DNA of 64,000 bases from CAITJF01 sp032654645. GTDB taxonomy: Bacteria; Pseudomonadota; Gammaproteobacteria; Burkholderiales; Gallionellaceae. Under the pieces are notes generated by a model that worked only from the letters and a program-made list of their open reading frames with translations, searched no databases and was not told where the DNA came from. The translations under genes were made by a program, and so were the position numbers. Numbering within the stretch: position 1 is the first letter of the stretch; every line of letters starts with the position of its first letter. Of the stretch, positions 34,071 to 42,876 are shown in pieces. Location: contig JAULAW010000005.1 in assembly GCA_032654645.1 (NCBI GenBank), positions 310,001-374,000 on the forward strand, written 5' to 3'.

Positions 34071-34750
34071 AGAAACTGTCGCTGTTCGGCTTATTGGGCC
34101 TGGTGATCAGCCGCGATTTGATGCTGGCAATGCGCCGTCGCGCCGACGTGCTGACCACGCTGATATTTTTTGTCATGGTGGTAAGCCTATTCCCTCTTGG
34201 GGTCGGGCCAGAAATGGACATGCTGCGCAAGATGGCGGCCGGAGTAGTTTGGGTGGCCGCACTGCTGGCTTCCATGCTGGCTTTGGGGCGGATGTTTTCG
34301 GCGGATTATCTCGATGGCACGCTGGAGCAAATGCTGCTGGCCCCACAGCCCCTGCCGGTGCTGGTATTGGGCAAAATTCTGGCGCACTGGATGTTGTCCG
34401 GCTTGCCGCTGGCGCTGATGGCGCCGGTGCTGGGCTTGCAGTTTGACATGTCGCCGCAGGCGTTGTGGGTATTGATTGCGAGCCTGCTGCTCGGCACGCC
34501 GATACTCAGCATGATAGGGGCGGTGGGTGCGGCGCTGACGTTGGGGCTGCGCGGCGGTGGAGTGCTGGTGTCGCTGCTGGTGCTGCCGTTGTGCATCCCG
34601 GTGCTGATTTTCGGGACAGGCGCGGTGGAAGCCGTTTCCAGCGGTATGAGCGTGTCCCCTCATTTATTATTGCTGGGGGCATTGCTGGTTCTGGCATCGG
34701 CGTTCACGCCGTGGGTTACGGCCCTGGCGTTGCGTATTTCGATGGAATAA
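34067..34750 (+). CDS. ccmB: Heme exporter membrane protein CcmB
   Basis: 227 residues with six predicted membrane helices. Typical pieces are RDLMLAMRRRADVLTTLIFFVMVVSLFPLGVG, GVVWVAALLASMLALGRMF, DGTLEQMLLAPQPLPVLVLGKI and GTPILSMIGAVGAALTLGLRGGGVL. Permease partner of CcmA. Followed by ccmC after 42 bases. Confidence 0.95.
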   Translation: MKKLSLFGLLGLVISRDLMLAMRRRADVLTTLIFFVMVVSLFPLGVGPEMDMLRKMAAGVVWVAALLASMLALGRMFSADYLDGTLEQMLLAPQPLPVLVLGKILAHWMLSGLPLALMAPVLGLQFDMSPQALWVLIASLLLGTPILSMIGAVGAALTLGLRGGGVLVSLLVLPLCIPVLIFGTGAVEAVSSGMSVSPHLLLLGALLVLASAFTPWVTALALRISME

Positions 34751-34792
34751 TTAACACTGCGAATTTCATGCATCTTTTAATGGAGTGACACG

Positions 34793-35530
34793 TTGGCTAT
34801 AAACTGGTTCAAGTATTCCGCACCTTCCACCTTCTATGGATTGGCCGGCAAGCTGGTGCCGTGGTTTGCGTGGTTATCCGCAATCTTGTTTGCAATCGGC
34901 CTGTATATCGGCTTCTTCGTGGCGCCTACCGATGCGCAGCAAAGCGAAGCCTACCGCATCATCTACATTCACGTGCCGGCTTCGATGATATCCATGTTCA
35001 TCTACCTGATCATGGCGGGTTACGCCGCACTGGGACTGATTTTCAATACCCGACTCTCCTCCATGATGGCTTCCGCGCTGGCGCCCACCGGAGCGCTGTT
35101 TGCATTCATCTCGTTGTGGACCGGCGCGTTGTGGGGCAAGCCGATGTGGGGCGCCTGGTGGGTGTGGGATGCGCGACTGACATCCGAGCTCATCCTGCTG
35201 TTTCTTTACCTGGGCTTCATCGCACTGCATGCCTCAATTGACGATCCGCGACGCGCAGACCGTGCCAGCGCGCTGCTTGCCATCATCGGTTCGGTCAACG
35301 TGCCGATCATTTATTTTTCGGTGAAGTGGTGGAATACGCTGCATCAGGGGGCCACCGTCAAATTCACCGGCACCAGCATGCACGCTGCCATGCAGCAGGC
35401 CATGTTCACCGTTCTGGTTGCCTGTTGGCTGTATGCCATCGCGATGACGCTGGCGCGCGTGCGCAGCATTATTCTGGAACGTGAACGCAACACCGAGTGG
35501 GTGGACGAACTGCCGGAGGTGAAACTATGA
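34793..35530 (+). CDS. ccmC: Heme handling protein CcmC
   Basis: 245 residues from a TTG start with GGAGTG upstream. Six TM segments and the periplasmic tryptophan-rich heme-binding WWD motif (WGKPMWGAWWVWDARLTSEL), with the two conserved His (YIHVPASM and TLHQGA regions). It loads heme onto CcmE. Overlaps ccmD by 4 bases. Confidence 0.95.
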   Translation: MAINWFKYSAPSTFYGLAGKLVPWFAWLSAILFAIGLYIGFFVAPTDAQQSEAYRIIYIHVPASMISMFIYLIMAGYAALGLIFNTRLSSMMASALAPTGALFAFISLWTGALWGKPMWGAWWVWDARLTSELILLFLYLGFIALHASIDDPRRADRASALLAIIGSVNVPIIYFSVKWWNTLHQGATVKFTGTSMHAAMQQAMFTVLVACWLYAIAMTLARVRSIILERERNTEWVDELPEVKL

Positions 35531-35694
35531 ACTGGGGTGAATTCTTTGCTATGAAGGGTTATGGCTTCTACGTATGGGGTTCGTATGGCGTGGTGTTGCT
35601 GGTATTCATTGTTGAAACTGCGCTGGTGCGCCATAGAAGGATTATCACCTTGCGGCAACTGCGCCTGTTGCGCGATGCAGGAAAAGAGGAATAG
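35527..35694 (+). CDS. ccmD: Heme exporter protein CcmD
   Basis: 55 residues: one TM helix (YVWGSYGVVLLVFIVETALV) and a basic cytoplasmic tail (RHRRIITLRQLRLLRD), as in CcmD. It aids release of heme-loaded CcmE from CcmABC. Small and easily missed; starts at ATG 35527 overlapping the ccmC stop. Confidence 0.92.
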   Translation: MNWGEFFAMKGYGFYVWGSYGVVLLVFIVETALVRHRRIITLRQLRLLRDAGKEE

Positions 35695-35701
35695 GAAAAA
35701 T

Positions 35702-36193
35702 ATGAAACCACGTCAGAAAAAATTTACTTACATCATCATCGCTCTTGGTGCATTGGGCGCAGCTGTGGGGTTGGTGTTGTACGCGTTGAAAAACAATGTC
35801 AGCCTGTATTTCACCCCGACCCAGGTTTACAACAAGGAAGCTCCGCAAGGCCGCAACTTCCGCATTGGCGGATTGGTGGAACCTGGCAGCGTCAAGCGCG
35901 AGGACAAAGAGGTGACCGTGCGTTTCAGCATAACCGACAACGCGCGCAGCATGCCGGTGATATACAAGGGCATCCTGCCGGATCTGTTCAAGGAAGGCAA
36001 AGGCGTTGTGGCGCAAGGCAAGATTGAAACAGACAATGTGTTCCACGCCGAGGAAGTGCTGGCCAAGCACGACGAAAACTACATGCCGCCCGAGGCCAAG
36101 GATGCGCTGGATCAGGCTGCCAAGGCCAAATCTGCGGCAGGCGCCGCCGCTTCATCTGTTGCCGCACCCGCATCCGACAAGAAAGCTTATTGA
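35702..36193 (+). CDS. ccmE: Heme chaperone CcmE
   Basis: 163 residues from ATG 35702. One N-terminal TM anchor (YIIIALGALGAAVGLVLYAL) is followed by an OB-fold periplasmic domain with the covalent heme ligand His123 in EEVLAKHDENYMPPE and Tyr127. The Ala/Ser-rich tail is typical. It passes heme from CcmC to the CcmF/H ligation complex, which is not encoded next as expected. Confidence 0.95.
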   Translation: MKPRQKKFTYIIIALGALGAAVGLVLYALKNNVSLYFTPTQVYNKEAPQGRNFRIGGLVEPGSVKREDKEVTVRFSITDNARSMPVIYKGILPDLFKEGKGVVAQGKIETDNVFHAEEVLAKHDENYMPPEAKDALDQAAKAKSAAGAAASSVAAPASDKKAY

Positions 36194-36327
36194 GGCGGGC
36201 AACATGACTGTGGGCAGCACAGGGCAGAAGACTGTGCTGGCCATGCAGTTCAAGATTTCATGACCGCGCAGGGGCTGAAGTAACAAGTCTTGCCCCCGGT
36301 CGCCGAATTACAGAAAAATAATCAGAC

Positions 36328-37587
36328 ATGACCCTATTCTGGATAATTTGCGCGCTGCTGCTGGCAGTTGCCTTGCTGTTTGTTGTGTTGCCGCTGTGGC
36401 GCAGCACGGGGAAGGGCAACCAGGTGCAGCGCGATGCCGTCAACCTGGAAATCTTTCGCGATCAAATTGCCGAGATGGATGCCGATTTGCGCAACGGCCT
36501 ACTCACGCCGGAGATGCATGAGCAGGGTAAGCGCGAATTGCAATCACGTTTGCTGCAAGAGGTAAACACCCCTGATGGGAAGGGCGGTCTCTCGCTGCAC
36601 AACCCAGATAAAGTGATGGCAATTGGGCTGGCTATGCTGCTGTCGCTCGCGGCTGTTGGTTTGTATTGGAAGACAGGCAACCCGGAAGCGGTGTTGCCCC
36701 AGGTTGGAGGCTATAGAGCGGAAGGTTATGGAACGGTAAACTCAGAAGCTGCGCTCAAGCAGTTGAAGGATAAGCTGGCGAAAAATCCGCAAGACGCAGA
36801 CAGCCTGCTGCTGCTGGCACGCTCCTATGCCGAACTGGAACGCTATGCTGACTCCGCCAAGGCATATGACAAGCTGACCCAGTTGGAACCCAACGAAGCG
36901 GAGCTGTGGGCGGAATTCGCAGATGCACTGGCGATGGCGAGCGGGCAGAGCCTGGCCGGACATCCCACTTTATTGCTGGATAAGGCGCTTAAGCTCGACC
37001 CGAAAAACCCCAAGGCTCTCGCCTTGTCCGGCTCGGCAGCAATGGGGCGCGGTGATTTTCCCGCCGCTATCCGTTACTGGGAAAGCGTGCTCAAGATGGT
37101 GCCCAAGGATTCCGAAGACGCGAAAATGATTTCGGGCGGCATCCAGCAGGCGCGCAATTTAATTGCACAAGGCAAGGGCGGCAAACCCATGGTCGCGCAG
37201 CGCACACCCATGGCCGAAGAGAAAAAACCTTTAGCCGCAGGCAGCGAGCGCATCACCGGCACAGTTACATTGAGTGCCGCACTGGCGGGGAAAGCCAGGC
37301 CGAATGACACGCTGTTCGTGCTGGCACGTGCGGTGAAAGGCCCCAAGGTGCCGCTTGCGGTTGTACGTGTGCAAGTGAAGGATCTGCCCTTGCAGTTTAC
37401 ATTGGACGACAGCATGGCGATGTCGCCGCAAATGAAGCTGTCGTCTTTCGACGAAGTGGTAGTGATTGCCCGCGTGTCCAGATCCGGCGATGCCTTGGCG
37501 CAACCCGGCGATTTTCAGGGCACGAGCGCAGCTATCAAGCCCGGCAGCAGCGGAGTGAAGCTCAACATAGAAAACGTAATAAAATAA
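36328..37587 (+). CDS. ccmI: Cytochrome c maturation protein CcmI (CcmH C-terminal module)
   Basis: 419 residues. An N-terminal TM plus NLEIFRDQIAEMDADLRNGLLTPEMHEQGKREL leucine-zipper-like region, a second TM (VMAIGLAMLLSLAAVGLYW), TPR repeats (about 145-285, LLLLARSYAELERYADSAKAYDKL) and a C-terminal periplasmic domain. It presents apocytochrome c to the ligation complex. It lies 134 bases after ccmE, and that gap contains no credible ORF longer than about 20 codons. The IS at 37589 begins just after the stop. Confidence 0.92.
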   Translation: MTLFWIICALLLAVALLFVVLPLWRSTGKGNQVQRDAVNLEIFRDQIAEMDADLRNGLLTPEMHEQGKRELQSRLLQEVNTPDGKGGLSLHNPDKVMAIGLAMLLSLAAVGLYWKTGNPEAVLPQVGGYRAEGYGTVNSEAALKQLKDKLAKNPQDADSLLLLARSYAELERYADSAKAYDKLTQLEPNEAELWAEFADALAMASGQSLAGHPTLLLDKALKLDPKNPKALALSGSAAMGRGDFPAAIRYWESVLKMVPKDSEDAKMISGGIQQARNLIAQGKGGKPMVAQRTPMAEEKKPLAAGSERITGTVTLSAALAGKARPNDTLFVLARAVKGPKVPLAVVRVQVKDLPLQFTLDDSMAMSPQMKLSSFDEVVVIARVSRSGDALAQPGDFQGTSAAIKPGSSGVKLNIENVIK

Positions 37588-37588
37588 T

Positions 37589-39323
37589 CCTATTTTCCTC
37601 TGTTGAAATTAGCCGACTTGCTTCAAACTGAGTGCTGACGTGGTGTTCAATCAAATTGGGAGGGTCACCCGATGGGTGAGGTGCGATTTGAGCAAAAACC
37701 GCTGGCAAAAGCTGTCGGCAACGCGCTGTCTGAACAAGCGCGCGAGGTTCATCGAGTAACGACGCCGGGAGGCCAATTTCAGGTTCGCTGGGACGAAGGG
37801 GGCAGCGCCACGGCGCTGGGACAGCTGGCATTTTTTGCCGAGTTTTTGGAAGTGTCCGGATTGTTCGAGCACTGGGTCGACGGTTGCCCGATGAATTACA
37901 GCAGCCCCAACGCACCGGAAGTGCGAGATGTTCTGGGCACGTGGCTGCTCTCGATCCTGGATGGGCAAAAGCGCTATGCGCATGTGGCATGCCTGCGCGG
38001 CGACGCGGTGGCTGTGGAAATACTGGGCATGAGCAAGATCATCAGCGACGAGAGCTTGCGCCGGGCATTGGCGCATCTGGCGCCGAGTTCGGGCAAGCGC
38101 TGCGCCGAAGAAGAACGGGCAAAGCGTGAAGCCCAGCTGGCAAGGAGTTCGGCGTGGATGGATGCCGCGCTTGAGGAGAGCACGAGCGAGGCGCTAAATA
38201 CGCCGTGGATACTCGACACCGACACGACGATCAAGCCGCTCTACGGGCATCAGGACGGAGCCGAAATCAGTTACAACCCGAGAAAGCCGGGGCGACCGAG
38301 CCACGCCATCCACACCTACTGGATAGGCAACGTGCGCATGGTGCTCGATGCCGAAGTGCAAAGCGGCAAGGCACATGCGGCGAAACACAGCCTGCCCCGT
38401 TTGCGCACATTGCTGGAGGGGTTGCCACCCGAGAAGCGCCTACGGCTGGTGCGGGGAGACTGCGCGTTCGGCAACGAGACGGTGATGGGGGAAATGGAAA
38501 ACCTGGACCAAGCCTACCTGTTCAAGCTGCGCCAAAGCGCGGGCGTCAAACGCCTGATCGAGCGCCAATGGTCGCGCGACGACTGGAGCGATGCGGGGCA
38601 AGGTTTCTACGCCGTCGAAGCGGAACTGAAGCTGGCGGGCTGGAGCCGCGCCCGTCGCGTGATCGTGATGCGGCGGGCGGTCAAAGGCAGTCTCGTGGCG
38701 GATGAAAAAACCTCGGGCAAGAGCAAGAAACAGCAGAGCCTGCAATTTGCCGACGCCAACCAACCCGTCAACATCTGGGAATATGCCGTGCTGATCACCA
38801 ACACGGATTACGCACTGGATGCCATCGGCCAGTTGTACCGTGATCGCGCCGACTGCGAGAACGGGTTTGATGAAATGAAAAACCAGTGGGGCTGGGGCGG
38901 CTACACCACGCAGGACATGGAACGATGCAATCTCTCGGCCAGAGCGGTCGCGCTGATCTACAACTGGTGGAGCTGGTACGTCCGCCTCGCGCACCCGAAG
39001 GCTCGCCTGGAAGCCATCACCAGCCGACCGTTGCTGCTTGGCGGGATCGCGCGCTTGACCCGCCACGCCGGACAGTCGCGTCTTCTGGTCACGATCACCC
39101 ACGTCGCGGGCGAACAGGTCAAAAGCATGATCGCCAATATCCGCAAGGGGCTCGACCATATTCTTCATGCTGCGCCACAGTTGACAAAACTGGAGCGCTG
39201 GAAGGCGCTGGTTCGCTATATCGTCGCAAAAATCATCGCGGCCAAGTCGAAAGATCAGCCGCCGCGACACCCGTTGCCACCGGATATGGCGCAGTTCGCA
39301 ACGGGGTAACAGAGGAATTTAGG
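37589..39323 (+). mobile_element. YREK-type IS with 5-bp target duplication
   Basis: 1,735 bp bounded by CCTATTTTCCTCTGTT and, inverted, CCTAAATTCCTCTGTT (16 bp, 2 mismatches). ATAAT duplicates lie at 37584-37588 and 39324-39328. One transposase gene, apparently intact. It has inserted immediately after ccmI. Its ends closely resemble those of the R3 MITEs. Confidence 0.87.
37672..39309 (+). CDS. IS4/IS1380-superfamily DDE transposase
   Basis: 545 residues with GGGAGGG upstream of ATG 37672. First Asp in LDTDTTIKPLYGHQDGAEISYNP (about 184), second in LVRGDCAFGNETVMGEM (about 263), and the YREK signature in YRDRADCENGFDEMKNQWGWGGY (about 393-407), spaced Y-2-R-3-E-6-K exactly. Encodes transposition of this IS; frame intact. 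The exact family (IS1380 or a relative) is not certain. Confidence 0.88.
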   Translation: MGEVRFEQKPLAKAVGNALSEQAREVHRVTTPGGQFQVRWDEGGSATALGQLAFFAEFLEVSGLFEHWVDGCPMNYSSPNAPEVRDVLGTWLLSILDGQKRYAHVACLRGDAVAVEILGMSKIISDESLRRALAHLAPSSGKRCAEEERAKREAQLARSSAWMDAALEESTSEALNTPWILDTDTTIKPLYGHQDGAEISYNPRKPGRPSHAIHTYWIGNVRMVLDAEVQSGKAHAAKHSLPRLRTLLEGLPPEKRLRLVRGDCAFGNETVMGEMENLDQAYLFKLRQSAGVKRLIERQWSRDDWSDAGQGFYAVEAELKLAGWSRARRVIVMRRAVKGSLVADEKTSGKSKKQQSLQFADANQPVNIWEYAVLITNTDYALDAIGQLYRDRADCENGFDEMKNQWGWGGYTTQDMERCNLSARAVALIYNWWSWYVRLAHPKARLEAITSRPLLLGGIARLTRHAGQSRLLVTITHVAGEQVKSMIANIRKGLDHILHAAPQLTKLERWKALVRYIVAKIIAAKSKDQPPRHPLPPDMAQFATG

Positions 39324-39350
39324 ATAATACGAGATCATTTGGCCGACTAA

Positions 39351-39366
39351 AGGGCGCTTCTAAAAT
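39351..39366. repeat. Remnant end of MITE family R2
   Basis: AGGGCGCTTCTAAAAT resembles the R2 terminal repeat AGGGCGCCTCTAAAAATT. Solitary, between the IS and yyaL. Confidence 0.4.
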
Positions 39367-39390
39367 AATGGCCCTGATCCTTGGTCTCGA

Positions 39391-41448
39391 TCATTCTGAA
39401 CAAACTGCTGTTTCGCCGGATTGGCAAACGGCGATCAATTCCGAACAATCCTCGATGGCTGGCAAACATTTTATGCCTTGGCAGACCCAGGCGCTGACAC
39501 CTTGCGCGCAGGGTTTTGCCAGCGTCTGCGGCAAGCCGGCAAACTCGCCTTCCAACGCCAGGATCAGGGTGCCCGACCAATAGTGCTGCAACAATTGCCG
39601 GCGCCATGCTGCGCTTGTCCCCGCCGCACCGCGCAGGATAACGATTTGCGGCGGCGTGAGATATTCCTGCAACGCCATCAACATACTCATGAAACCCGCC
39701 GGTTGCCGCGCAAGCGTTGGATAATAAAGCGCCAGCGTGCGCGCGGCGGCTTCGAGGTAGCGCGCCTCTCCCAGCAGATGGCCGAGGCGCTGCAAGGCGA
39801 ACGCCGCGATGCCGTTGCCGGATGGCATCGCGTTATCATGGCCTTGCTTGGGGCGATGGATGAGCTTCTCATGGTCGTGGCTGGTGAAGAAAAAACCACC
39901 CTCCCGCGTATCCGCAAACTGTTCCAGCAACACGTCGGCGAGCGCGCGGGCAAACTCCAGATCAGCCAGGCGGAACTCCGCTTGCAGCAATTCCAGCAGC
40001 GCATCCAGCATGAAGGCATAGTCGTCAAGATAGGCATTCAGGTGCGTCTTGCCGTCCTTGCAGGTCGCCAGCAGGCGGCCGTTCCGCCACATCGTGGCAC
40101 GGATGAAATCCGCCGCGCGTTGCGCCGAGGCTATCCATATTGGTTCGCCCAGCATCCTTCCCGCGTGCGCCATGCCTTTAATCATCAGCGCATTCCAACT
40201 GACCAGAATTTTTTCGTCGCGCCCCGGACGCACCCTGTTCTCACGCGCGGCGAACAGTTTTTGCTGCGCGCTGGCGAGCAGTTGCGCGGCCTGTTCCAGC
40301 GGCAGATGGCGCGCTTGCGCAATGGCGTCCAACGGTTGTGCGACGAGCAAATTCCAATGCCTGTTTTCAAAGTTGGGCCGCTGATCCAGGCCGTAGCGGG
40401 CGGCTGCGATGGCATGCTCCTCCGCGCTCAACAGGCTGGCGGCCTGCTCCGGTGTCCACACGTAAAACTTGCCTTCCTCGTGTTCTGAATCCGCATCCAG
40501 GCTGGAATAAAAACCGCCCTGCGGCGACTGCATCTCGCGCATGGCCCAACCCGCGATGCCTTGCGCCACGCGCCTGAACGCAGCCTCGCCGCTCAGCACA
40601 CAGGCATCGGTGTAAAGCGCTAGCAGCGGGCCGTTGTCGTACAGCATTTTTTCGAAGTGAGGGATGGCCCAGCGCTCATCCACGCTGTAGCGGCAGAAGC
40701 CGCCGCCCAATTGGTCGTGGATGCCGCCATCCGCCATTTTGCGCAGCGTGTGGAGTGCCATGCTGCGCGCCTCCGGGTCACCGCCACGCGCGGTGTGCCT
40801 TAACAGAAACTCCAATCCGGACGGTTGCGGAAACTTGGGCGCACCGCCAAAGCCGCCATAAACAGGATCGAAAGCCTGACGCAATTCACTGCATGCCTCA
40901 GCCAGCGGCGTTTTACTGAAGCTGACATGATCTTCAGCGCTCGGCAGCATTGCGCCAAAGGAATGCAATAGCGACGCATTTTGATTGGCAATATCATCGC
41001 GTCGTGTGTGATACACCCCGGCCACATGCTCCAGCAACTGCACAAAGCCGGGCAGGTTGTAGCGCGGCTCTTTGGGAAAATAAGTGCCACCGAAAAACGG
41101 CGTCTGATCCGGCGTCAGAAACAGAGTGAGCGGCCAACCGCCGCTGCGCTGCGTCAGCATGGCATGGGCGGCCTGGTAAATGTGATCGAGATCGGGGCGC
41201 TCTTCGCGATCCACCTTGATGTTGATGAACAGTTGATTCATCACCGCCGCAACTTCGGTATCCTCGAACGACTCGTGCGCCATGACATGGCACCAGTGGC
41301 AGGCGGAATAGCCGATGGAAAGCAGGATAGGCTTATCCTGTTCGCGCGCGCGCCGCAACGCTTCCTCGCCCCACGGAAACCAGTCCACCGGGTTCATGGC
41401 ATGCTGCTGCAAATAAGGGCTGGTCTCGTGGGCAAGGCGGTTGGTCAT
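39391..41448 (-). CDS. yyaL: Thioredoxin-fold/glycoside-hydrolase-like protein YyaL (DUF255 family)
   Basis: 685 residues. The N-terminal thioredoxin-like domain (about 1-165) reads LAHETSPYLQQHAMNPVDWFPW, then the redox pair in GYSACHWCHVMAHESFED (CHWC), NIKVDREERPD and GGWPLTLFLTPD. An alpha/alpha-barrel region (about 200-600, YDNGPLLALYTDA, DEKILVSWNALMIKGMA, HDNAMPSGNGIAAFALQRL) follows. Relatives include human SPATA20; the function is not established. Full length. Convergent with the IS. Confidence 0.92.
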   Translation of the reverse strand: MTNRLAHETSPYLQQHAMNPVDWFPWGEEALRRAREQDKPILLSIGYSACHWCHVMAHESFEDTEVAAVMNQLFINIKVDREERPDLDHIYQAAHAMLTQRSGGWPLTLFLTPDQTPFFGGTYFPKEPRYNLPGFVQLLEHVAGVYHTRRDDIANQNASLLHSFGAMLPSAEDHVSFSKTPLAEACSELRQAFDPVYGGFGGAPKFPQPSGLEFLLRHTARGGDPEARSMALHTLRKMADGGIHDQLGGGFCRYSVDERWAIPHFEKMLYDNGPLLALYTDACVLSGEAAFRRVAQGIAGWAMREMQSPQGGFYSSLDADSEHEEGKFYVWTPEQAASLLSAEEHAIAAARYGLDQRPNFENRHWNLLVAQPLDAIAQARHLPLEQAAQLLASAQQKLFAARENRVRPGRDEKILVSWNALMIKGMAHAGRMLGEPIWIASAQRAADFIRATMWRNGRLLATCKDGKTHLNAYLDDYAFMLDALLELLQAEFRLADLEFARALADVLLEQFADTREGGFFFTSHDHEKLIHRPKQGHDNAMPSGNGIAAFALQRLGHLLGEARYLEAAARTLALYYPTLARQPAGFMSMLMALQEYLTPPQIVILRGAAGTSAAWRRQLLQHYWSGTLILALEGEFAGLPQTLAKPCAQGVSAWVCQGIKCLPAIEDCSELIAVCQSGETAVCSE

Positions 41449-41528
41449 GATTCACACTCCTGATTGCATGAAGATCTATTGTACATAGCGGCATAAATCT
41501 GCTGCACGAACAGGCGCCGGTTCGCTCG

Positions 41529-42425
41529 CTACGATTTCTGCCGCCGCGCGAAAAAATACTCCAGCCATTGTCCGCCCCAGCGGTGCAGGCACAAACCCAG
41601 AATAATACTCGCCGTCCCCAGCCACACATGCGGCAGCACCGCCTCATCGTTCAGCCCGTGCCCCAGCAGCAAGGCCAGCACCGGCGTGACCAGTGTAATC
41701 AGCGCGATATGCCCGGTCTCCATATGCTTGATCATGTAGTAATACAGCGCGAAACCGAGCACCGAGCCGAACACGCCCAGATATACCGTTGCCGCCAGCG
41801 CGCGCTCCGGCCACGCCGCGGGGAGGCGGCCATCGCCCGCCCACCATGCCGCGAAAAACAGCGGCAAGGCCACGATCAGGCTGCCCAGCGTCGTCGCCAG
41901 AGGCGGGCTGTTGTCGCCGATGCGCTTGATCCATACCAGCCCCAGCGATTGCACCACCACCGCGATGAGCAGCGCCGCCACTCCGAGAGCTGCGCCTTGC
42001 CCCAATCCCAGCCCGCCGCGAAATACCAGAACTAGGCCGAGCACACCTAGCAACATGCCCGCCAGCTTGTTTGGCGCAATCGCTTCCTCCTTCAACCATA
42101 GCGCTGCTCCCAGGCTGGTAATCAATGGCGACAGGCCGAACAGCACCGAGATCATGCCGGAGCTGACATATTGCGCTGACCAGTAAGTCAGCGCCATCGC
42201 GCCGAACATGCTCAACCCGCTCGCCGCATAGCTCAGCCACGCCTTGCGGTGCAGCGGAAAGCGCACGCGCAGCAGCACCAACAGCGCCACGCACAACAGT
42301 GTGCCGACCGCCATGCGCGAGAGCACCGCAAAACTGGAACCGATGCCCAGCGCGCTCCATTTGATGGCAAGCGGCGTGGTGGACCAGATCAGGATCACCG
42401 AAATAAATGCGGCGGGTAATGACAT
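41529..42425 (-). CDS. DMT-superfamily (EamA) exporter
   Basis: 298 residues from ATG 42425 (GGAG 5 bases upstream). Ten TM segments in two EamA repeats: PAAFISVILIWSTTPLAIKW to LVLVFRGGLG, then ALGVAALLIAVVVQSLGLVW to ASIILGLCLHRWG. EamA members export amino acids or other metabolites; the substrate is unknown. The leader region upstream holds a tiny ORF and a terminator-like hairpin. Confidence 0.88.
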   Translation of the reverse strand: MSLPAAFISVILIWSTTPLAIKWSALGIGSSFAVLSRMAVGTLLCVALLVLLRVRFPLHRKAWLSYAASGLSMFGAMALTYWSAQYVSSGMISVLFGLSPLITSLGAALWLKEEAIAPNKLAGMLLGVLGLVLVFRGGLGLGQGAALGVAALLIAVVVQSLGLVWIKRIGDNSPPLATTLGSLIVALPLFFAAWWAGDGRLPAAWPERALAATVYLGVFGSVLGFALYYYMIKHMETGHIALITLVTPVLALLLGHGLNDEAVLPHVWLGTASIILGLCLHRWGGQWLEYFFARRQKS

Positions 42426-42465
42426 GTTTTCTCCAATACTTATCAAATACTGCGCGCAAAAACAA

Positions 42466-42494
42466 AAAGGCCACAGAAACATTCCGTGGCCTTT
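42466..42494 (-). terminator. Hairpin with U-tract in the EamA leader (possible attenuator)
   Basis: Read on the minus strand, AAAAGGCCAC and GTGGCCTTTTTG pair around an 11-base loop and are followed by a T-rich run. The hairpin lies 41 bases before the EamA start, where it would stop transcription before the gene unless overridden. Confidence 0.6.
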
Positions 42495-42526
42495 TGGAAA
42501 CAACTGAAGCGATTATTGCTTAAACG

Positions 42527-42565
42527 CTAACTCTCCAAGCCACGATACGCGAAGCGCCACACCAT
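42527..42565 (-). CDS. Possible 12-residue leader peptide
   Basis: ATG GTG TGG ... TAG encodes MVWRFAYRGLES, including Trp, Phe and Tyr. It ends 33 bases before the terminator-like hairpin that precedes the EamA exporter. No strong Shine-Dalgarno is visible. The arrangement resembles attenuation; expression is unproven. Confidence 0.3.
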   Translation of the reverse strand: MVWRFAYRGLES

Positions 42566-42876
42566 GCGCAGGTGTGCGCTGGTATGGGCTCGGACGTGAT
42601 GGAATGTGGGTAGCGAAATCATGGGCGAATTATCAGGGCGCGGGAGAGGGTGTGTCAACCGGGAAAACGGATTCAAGAAAAATGAATTCTAGCCAAAGTG
42701 GTGCTTTGCGCAATAGGGTAGCCACCGCCGGGCAGGCAGCGAGGTGTTATGATAGCGGCTGGAAAATTCAGAAATAGCTCCTCCCCCGTAAACAGAAAAT
42801 GCTCTTGTGAGCGGAGCAACAAAACTTGCGTTACGTATCACTCCAGCACCCCGATAAACTTTCTTAGGAGAACATC

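Noticed and set aside
42574..42777. 67-codon frame before the glycine-zipper gene
   Set aside because: No conserved features; it overlaps the candidate leader region on the other strand and lacks a ribosome site.
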